A program made the position numbers and the translations under genes. From Haemaphysalis longicornis (Eukaryota; Arthropoda; Arachnida; Ixodida; Ixodidae): a DNA stretch of 64,000 nucleotides. Of this stretch, positions 20,352 to 29,300 are shown in pieces. The stretch spans positions 33,083,622 through 33,147,621 of the forward strand of contig CM023449.1 of assembly GCA_013339765.2 (NCBI GenBank), in the 5' to 3' direction. The stretch's first letter is position 1. Every line of letters begins with the position of its first letter. The notes beneath the pieces are model-generated. The model saw only the letters and a program-made list of their open reading frames with translations, ran no database searches and had not been told where the DNA came from.

Positions 20352-23300
20352 TTCAGAGTACCGCTAAAGGCCCTCTAGGCGAGAGTATTACATAGGCGGG
20401 GGGGGGGGGGGGCAAGACAATACGGACAAAAATACAAGACGCATTTTAACGTTCGTTCGTGCAAGAAGATCACCTCTCGCGTCGACCACAATTGCAGCCG
20501 ATTTCCTTCTTCTTCGCCGTTATAGCAACAAATATAAAGTAAAGGTTGTTGCGACAGCGAAGAAGAAGCAAATCGGCCGCAATCGTGGGCTTAAACCACT
20601 GCGATGGTCGTGAAGGTTGTGTACAGCTTCGCTGCCTTCAATACTTACACGTTAGTGTAAGCTTTCTGCATTTTTTTAAAGTTTTGTAATCTGAACTTCC
20701 TCTGAGCGGAAAGTGACGCCCAGTTTCTTAAAATGCGGACGGGGCTCAGCCTTCAGCCTTCGTTTAATTCAGCTGAACGTTTAATTTAAAAGTTAAGCCT
20801 TCGTTTAAAGCAGATACGTATGAGTTTCATCCAAAGTCAGATCAACTTGGACGAGGATATGCGAGGAGACGACGACGAAGTGCTGGCTCTCAACCGGGGC
20901 TTCATAGAACACTTTCTTTTAAATTGCCGCAGCTTTTCCTCGATGCGACGCACGCACCTTGAATACACGTTTAATAGGCTTAATCTCCCTTTATCTTTAA
21001 CCGTTATTCTTTCCCTGGGTGCTTCCGTCATAGGATATTGCCACAGAGATGTTGTGATCGCCTTTCATTCCTTTGTTGCGGCGACAGGCCGGATGCCCTG
21101 CTAGACAGCTATGCCTTCATTCGCAAGTTTTTTTCCTGACAATCCTGTTCTATCTAAAGATTTCTTTTTCTACTCTCAATGTTTTTTCTCGTACTTCCTT
21201 TTTTTTTCTTTCTCTCTAAAATAAACGGGGCACAGCCTCATTAATACAGGCAGCTTCTTGGCCAATCCCCCGCGTGGGTACGCGCCATGACATAAGGAAC
21301 CAACCAACCAACCAACTTCGGTGCAGCTCTGATGCACGGACAGAAACTGCACAAAACGAATTCCAGTTTCACAAAGTGTGAAATCTGTTGAAACCACGAA
21401 GCTATTGTTCTGTTGTGCCGACTGGAACGGCAACGGGCGCTCGCCCGAGAACGCCAGCGCCGTCACTGCGCAAATTGTGCGGTTCACGCAAAGAAATCGG
21501 CAGCGAAATATCAGCGGCGGGAGGCTCCCAACTGGTGGGAGTGGAAACAGCGCCTGCGAGACCACTGCGCCATTTATCGGTGGGTCTGGGAACCTATACC
21601 TTTGTGTGACGCACGACCTTCAGCAGACGGACGAAGATGCTCGACCAACAACAGCTCCTCTGTGAAAACAAAATTGTACTGAGGGACAAAAACGAAAATC
21701 AAGATTAGCTGACCAAACCAACGAATGGCAGCCGTTTGGGCTGAGAGTATTTGTTTTATCAGCTGTATTAAATTTGGAAATGGTATTTATGGTTCCTGGG
21801 CTCTTTCTGTCTGTACCTTCAAGAGCTTCAAAATAAAATCCAGAGTTTATATAGTGTCGGTTCTGCATTTTCTTTTCGTCACCTGACGTTGTTCCAAGTT
21901 AACCTGCCTTTAGATACATTAATGCACCCTCTAGCTTAGATGTGTCTTATTTAATTCCTTTTGCCCTAGTTAAATTCCGAAGGTGGGGGATCGGTCGCCC
22001 GCAGTCGATGACCGATGATCCGATGAATCGACGATTGCTGGCTCGTTGGCCGAGAGCACATAGCCGATGACGGTCTATTCCAAATAAACTCCAAATGTAC
22101 AGTATGTACAATTTATTTACATTACTTATTTACAACTCATGGCTCGTGATCGTAAACAAAAGGTCGGGCAAGGCCCGCGTCGAGCGGGAGCTCGCCGCTC
22201 TCCTCTTCTCCCTCTGCCCGTCCGTTCCAACCTCAAACACCTAGGTTTTACCAACAAAACCCCCTCCCACACAAGGGACGTCACAACCTGAGAGTGAGGA
22301 TGGCTCATTATTAGCCCACACTAGGCCACTGATTGGCCACCGTGACAAACAAAGCTAGGTGGGTTCAAAATAGTCCCGTGACCCACCTCTCTCACTCATA
22401 CAGAAACCCAAAGGCATTCCGCAAAACACAAATGTAACAGAAATGAAAACGAACCAACTAAAAGCAGGCCCAACTCCGGGAATCCGCTCTCGGGTGACAC
22501 GTCTTAAAGTATTGTCATACCGTGCACGCCTAGGCTTGTGCTCCCCGCCGCCAGAATTCCTTTCCTTTTTTAACACGTGGAGCGGCTAACAAAGCCTGGT
22601 CGCTTACCTATTCACGCATACCAGCCGCCGCGTCGCCAGTTTCAGACGCGTGACGAACGAAACTTCGTCCAGTAACTTTAAGCAGTGCAACTATCACAGA
22701 CAGAATGTCTGGTGACCTCTTCCTAACCCTGACCAAATGTTTGACCCCTTGACCGACCTTCAGCTCCTGTCCGCTTCGGGCATTCTCGCAATAAACTCCT
22801 TCTTCGAAAGCTTGCATCGCTTTCAGCTATTATGGTCCGACGCGTGTGTATGCGTCGTCTCCGGGCCCACTCGTCAGGTGGACACAAAAAGTGCGGTGAA
22901 TAACAAAACCCTCCGCGGTCTCTCCTTACGCCCTTCACGCCAAGTCCGCTCGGCCGGCGTGAAAACAAACACCATACAGGTAAAAAAATTACGCCCACCT
23001 CCCCTCGCGGGAACCCTGTGTAGATGCGACGCATCGTGGGTTTCCCTCGGCGTTTCCGTTGGGTTGATTCTCCCATCGCGTGAAACGTGCCATGAACGCG
23101 TACGATGCATTTCCGTCTACTACGGGGTTCCCGCATCCCGTGCACGTGGCTTTGCAGCCTCATCGTCGGTGGTGCTAGCAGTTCTGTGATTGGGCTGGCC
23201 GGTACTTGTTGCGGTTGCGCCGACCATCGCGATAGCAGGCTTGTTAGTGTCCATTCAAAGCAGCGTTGGACATATGAGCACCGGCGCTGGAACGACGCAG

Positions 23301-26300
23301 CGGAGCGGCGCAGGTACCGCGTTGTATACCGCCGCATAACGGTGAGGGGAATGAGAGAGAGCAGCGCATGCGCATGCGTTAACCGAGCGCTAGCGCGCGC
23401 CGACGCACAGCTGGCATTGCGAGGAGCGAGCGCTAACCCGCAGATAACGCTGCGGTGAGAGCGGCGGAGAGCGCATGCGCAGCTGGCGCGGACAACGACG
23501 ACGCCGGATGGATGGAGGGATGCATGCATGCATGGACAAGGCGGGTGAATGAGATGCGTCGCATCTAACAAGCTAACCCCAGCGAAAGGTAGCTAGTTGC
23601 CGGGCGGTTTTAATTGTTAAGTCAGGGGCATAACACTCAGCCAGAACGCCTCAACAAAGTAAAATAATCTTTCTATCCAACTGATTTATGATTTGCATAC
23701 GAACTGATCCTTAAATATGATTTTAATGTAGTTCGATTATGGATTTACGTAAAATGTACGGGAACTTAAGGGTGGAAATTACCAAGTGGCTGATGTTGAG
23801 GCTGCGAAGGAGTGACATCCGCGACCTGTGGTACGGCGAAGTTTCGAGCCGGTCATTATGCAACGAATCTTGCGTCCAGTTCTTGGGTAAATCGCACTTG
23901 GCGTAGAGGTTGAACACGTTGAGCCCTTGATTTGCTATCATGTTCGTGGCTTCTTTCACCTGAAAATTCAATCCAAGGAGTCAACGTTACTGAAAAAAAA
24001 AGCACTTAGTCAAAGCGACAAGAAGAGAAAATATCCGATTCTATCACTCAAGTTGCGTCTTTTTGCTCGTTAGTTCATTTAGAAGTTTGAAAGAGCTGGA
24101 ATAGAGCCGTTTTGGAAAACTCTCACCAACTTTTACTGATCATTGATGTAAATTTACAGCAGCTCATTAGTTTTACTGAGCGGCGAATTGCCCGTGGTCG
24201 CCGCAGGAAGATTTAGCAACGATTTCCACTCCAAACTGATGGGAATGGCAACCACGCCTGCGAGACCACTGCACTCTCTATCGGCGTGTCTGCGTATCTG
24301 CTTCCTACCTGTGTGTGACGCAAGACTTTAAGCAGACGGATGGAAAATATCGACCTACCACAGCTCTTCTGTGAGCTGTTATAGGTGGAACGAGTCTGGG
24401 TGAGCGAGCGAGTGAGGGAAAGAAAGGTGAATAGTGACTAAGCAAGTAGTTGAGTGAAAAGCATTTGAAGGAATGAGTCAAGGAGTAAACACAAGCGCCT
24501 GCATTCTTTTCTGCTTTGCTTACAGAGTTGACCAGTTGTGGAGTGTACTATTGGGGTGAGGCATATCGCGAGAGTTGCAGACAGGACCACTCGTTCGTGA
24601 GCGGCCATTTATCCAGGCGACAATGTGATATCCTGCTATACTGAAGCATGGCCTCTTTCTTTGTGTTACACTGTGGAGCAGTGCGAGCTCGGAGTCGAAT
24701 GACGCCTGCCCCACATTTAGGATGAGTTTTCTCTCGCGAAGTACGCATATTATTTTCATCTGGACAGACCTGTTCCCACAGTCATGTTAGTAAATGCCGA
24801 AAAACTAAGCGACACGTATACGAACAGTCGGGGTTTTGAAGTTTCGGCAATCATGCCTTTTAACTGGATCTTGCATACAGATTCCTGTTATGCTTTAAAT
24901 GGCGTAAACGCAGTCATCTTCATGTCTTCCTTGAAATATGTGCTAAAACACCCGAAAAAGGAAAGTTCGAAAAGCATGAACACGGTGCCAGAGCACGTAG
25001 GTGCAGTTGCGTTAAGCGAAAAATAATTTTTTGTGAACAACTATAGTCTTTCTTGGACTACTCAAATGCGAAAATTTCGGTATCTCTTTTGTATGTTTGT
25101 CTGTCTGCCTGTCTCTCCATTCAACCACCCGCCAAAACTTAAAATGAAATATTGAGTGAAACGTTTACATAGGCAAACCATTTTCAATCTTATTAGATAG
25201 AAAATGATTTGCCTATGTAAACGCTTCACTCAAGATTTCATTTTAAAAATATACTCCATATTTGCCAACATTGTTCAGCAAAAAATAATGTCAGGCATAT
25301 TTCTATAAAAATGCTAATACATAACCGGTGTTTGAAGAGCTCCTTTACTAAAAGTAGTTGTGTGGTTGATTTTTGCGAGAGCAGCTAAAAAATTTCGGGC
25401 CATCTCCACTAATGTAAAACCTGGGGTAGAGGCGAAGCCTGCAGTGTAGAAGTGCACTGAACGATTGTAAGACTCTCTCTTGCCCCACGGCGCGCGCTGA
25501 TTTGGCTCCGGAGAATCGCCGGTGGGAGGAGCAATCACGCGCCTGCTGAGGCGGTGGCGCCATCTCTCGCGCTTGAACCGGATTTAAGCAATTTGCATGC
25601 CTTTTCTCTCACAGTTTGGGGTAGTGGCAGGGGTCAACGCAAGTGCACTCAATGCCCGCGCCTCGCCCTGGGGGCTCGTCCGCAGTGATCAACGAGGCCC
25701 GTTTCCTTGCTTCGACCAACCACCCGACCCGATCAGGCCTAGCGTCGAAAGCCGGTGGGTATGTGAGTGTAACATAAATTATAACCCGCCTATACAAACA
25801 GCTTCTGCTTGTGCTTGACGATTGCTGAAGCGGACAGGGAGCGTTCCACAAATCCTTAAATCATGTCAGTTTGTTTTCAACCGGTTTTATCCATTATATA
25901 CTTTTTGTTTTTAGTACGCGTTACGTTCTAGCGCAAGACGCTGGAAAACGAGTGGTCCCGGTGTTTTCGTACCGTGACTGTATGAGACGACGATGACAAG
26001 AGATGCCGCCAGCCCGATCCCCTAAGAGGCTTCGCCCCTAAAAAGGCGTTGAAAAGAAATGTAAACAAGGGAGGCGCCCGATGTTCGCGCTCGTGCTTCG
26101 AGCGCTGAGTCCCAACAGTCCCTTCAGGTGGCGTGCCAGCAGTGTGAACGCGGAAAAATTGAACTCTGCGAACCTACAATCGGTGGACAGAGACAGGAGG
26201 GGTACAGCGTGAGAGGTGGGCGGATGACAGTGGAGAGGCAGTTACGTGGCAGGGGTGGTAAATGACTATCGTCTTTCGACGACATTTGCAGCGACGCGAG

Positions 26301-29300
26301 CAGATACGCGGCCAATTTTTTGGTGCAGGTATGCACATATTGTTGTTCCCTCCGCAGAGAGTCAGACAGTAAATAGCGTCGCTTACCGCGTTTTGGCAGG
26401 ACGGTTGAGAATTGTCAACAAAGTTGCACGAATTCTGCGTAACTGCGCCGTTGCAGCAACTGGCTGTCAGGTTCTTCCACAGTCTTTCGGTATGGAGGAA
26501 AAGCAGAAAACGCAGAAAAGGCAACAAAATAATGTCCTGCTTAAGGAATCACGCCTAAATCACACAATTATTGGACCCTTTTGAAAAGTTATCGCCGCTG
26601 GTAAATTTTCAACAATAAAAGAATGTAATTTACGTCCATACGAAATACCAACTACACGGGGTAGTGGTATGTGTTTTTGTCCCATGCGACCTTCTCTTGG
26701 TTTCATGCTTCATGGATTCCTTTAATAGGATGAATGAAATGTAAAATATTTTGGGATCATCAATCCAAGTTAATAACCCATCTCAAAAAGCAAACCGCTT
26801 GCTGTTCGTCAAAGAAATGCTTATATAGTCTACATCAAATATATTGGTCTGTTGCGTGAGTTCGCCGCGAATTCGCTGCTTAAAGGAGCTGTGTGAATGG
26901 GGTCTCTATTGTATTCATTTTTATTTTGTGACAAACGTTTGAACGTTAACACACACGCACGCACGCACGCACTCTGCAGTCACATAAAAGCCATTATGGG
27001 CTAAAGAGAAGCATTTCTCGCTAAAAGTGATGGTCATTACCTGCTGCCGAGGACGCCATGGTAATAGGCGAAGAACATGAGGGAATTCCCTCTGGACCGC
27101 TCGTCTAGCACACCATTGTTTATGGCATAACCCTGGAGAAATATGGAACGACAGATTACCCCATTAGCTCCACATAAGCCCGACGAAATTTCAGAGGTCT
27201 TTAAAAACTTCTGCGCTCGTTGTAGCGCAAAGAAAATATAAACGCGACAGTGTTTTATTGAGCCGTTTTTTCGAGACTTATCAGCAATGCCCCGGTGCCT
27301 TTAGGCATTTCAATCGTGAACGATAAAACACTTGACATTGTTTTAAGTTAAGCTGATATATAAGTTTTGTCAACTCATCAAACTCCAAAAGCTTAGCTTG
27401 ATTTTAGGTATTCAAAACGTTCAAGTTTAGTTTGAGATATCAGAAAAACTGCAGTAATTAAATACGTGCAGTAATGAATCTCACAGTCGAACTTGCGCTG
27501 GAAGTCTTACTTGACTTACTAGAAAACAAAACCGTGACAAAAATCAGAGGCCCTTTCTTAAAAGAAACATGGCTATACCTCGAAGCTTTCTCCCATGAAA
27601 CCTCAGTCACAGTCAAAGTAAAAAATTCAAACTGCTTCGATCGTGTCGCAATGACGCAATCGGATAGACGCCGCCTTCATAACGCAGGGGACCCAGATAC
27701 GATTCCGACCCCGGGAAGCGTTTTTTTTGAGGCGCTTGATGCACCTTTGTAGAAACCCATTGTGTAACCTGGCTTTTCTGCAGTGCGTACAGCGCGTAAC
27801 GATTTCGATTTTGCGCTTTTACTTTGGCTTTGAAAAGATTGGCTTTAGACCCGAAAAAAGCGTTGCGTTTCAACAACCTTTCACTTCACCCCCGATCACC
27901 CCCATCATCAGAAAAAGTTGGCTTTCCTGTAATGCATTTCGGGGCAACGTCGGCATCGTGTTGCAAAGAAAGCTTCGATTTAAAACGGGCATATCGTAAG
28001 TTATTGTGAAGTATACTATTTCTTGGACTGTAGCAAGCGAGGTGCAGTGGTGTCGACCTAAGGCCGCCACTGTCATTCGTGTGTGGACAAACTGAGCTGA
28101 AGGCGGAGCTGTTTGTGTTTGTGGTCGACCTTTTTATCATTTTTGGTCAAAGAATTCAGGCAGCAGCCACCGGGGATGCCTGCCCATGAGATGCTATTAC
28201 CAGTTTTATCCCTAAATTCCCGCTCTCCTGCCTCCAGTCCCCATCAAACCCTTCCACTTCGTCGCCTCTCCGCAGCTTGCAAGTCAAATTTTCCCCTCCC
28301 TTGTCCCTAATTAACTCCGCCTCGCATCTTTTATTTCAACCGTCCCTCCCATTCCTCTGCCCTCATCAGTTTAAATCTCCAACGGACGTTCGTCTGTTGG
28401 ACATTTGAAGGACATTTGTACGGACATTTGGAATCGTCGAAGTGAGACGATTACATGGATATCGAGAGACGAAAGATTGGGCGAAGACCACAAGAAGGAT
28501 TATATCGCTGAAACTAAAAGCCCATTATCGTTCAGCAGAAGCCAATAGAGACTAGTCTGCAAACCGGGTACTAGCTTCGTGAAGAACTGTTACTAACAAT
28601 TTACTGCCCCCAGTTACTTGAAGCTTCAGAAATATTGTCTGAAATAGTTATTAGCTCGTGCTCAATACTTCCGTAAACATTTTGGCGTGTTCGCACTGCG
28701 ACACGTATGCTAGACAAATGAATGTCACCAAGGCTACCTTTCTCGTTATTGCACATGCACTTATCTTCAGTCTACCGCCGGGAAAAGAGTGGAGATCATG
28801 TGTTGTCAACATGTTCAGAAGTAGTTCCTTTGTGAAGAAAGCATATTCTTACCTTAAGTTTAACCGCCGGTTCATGCATTAGCCGCTCAACCAAAAGAGT
28901 GATGTGCGTAGCTGCGTGCCCCTGCCCCGCGATCCAGAACGAATCCCCGCTGAGGAGTCCGAACTTGTGGTGGAAATCTAGTATGGCGAGGTAGGTTTCG
29001 TCCGCCGCCTGTTCCTCGTCCGTGTTGTAGTTCCCGGTAGCGTCGTATGAGTAGCCTGTTCCAATAGGCGCATCTAGAAAAAGCACGTTGGCCACCTGTT
29101 TGGGAATACAAGGCAGGCTAATGTTAGAATGTAACCGATACTCTGCTACCGGCTATTAGCCTATGTCCGGTCCGGCGGTCTTCGTGATAAAGTCGTAGAG
29201 GACACATGGGCATGTAAGACCGCTAGTTCGGAAAATCATTTGCTATGGGTGAAAAGGCTAGTGTAGATTTCTAACTATATATTTCCTGAACGTTGCGACC

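Larger units (their letters stand above)
20190..20700 (+). repeat. Dispersed repeat R3, copy a
   Basis: The runs AATGCCGAGCGCTCGTG, CCCACTTAGGAAGATTGGCC and GAAGAAGAAGCAAATCGGCC also occur, in the same order and strand, at 37035-37620. A TTTA microsatellite and a LINE-like end interrupt this copy near 20315-20440. Confidence 0.6.
19715..23782. other. Gene B intron 6, repeat-rich
   Basis: It contains an R3 repeat (20190-20700) with a TTTA microsatellite and a poly(G) tract, a + strand LINE end (20810-21320), repeat R5 (21380-21690), a GC-rich unassigned stretch (21950-23015) and a MITE-like element with 15-bp inverted ends (23022-23570). Confidence 0.7.
23960..26386. other. Gene B intron 5 with R5, R2 and nested R1
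   Basis: It contains a partial R5 copy (24215-24385) and an R2 element (25041-26322) split by an R1 element (25388-26045). A long imperfect hairpin lies in the R2 part (25139-25247). The 24390-25035 stretch shows nothing recognisable. Confidence 0.65.

Noticed and set aside
22126..22600. Possible retroviral-type LTR
   Set aside because: No paired repeat, no TG/CA ends and no internal retroviral genes could be found in the window.
22723..23571. 282-codon reverse open frame
   Set aside because: It lies across GC-rich DNA where stops are rare and runs into the MITE-like element; no motif is present.
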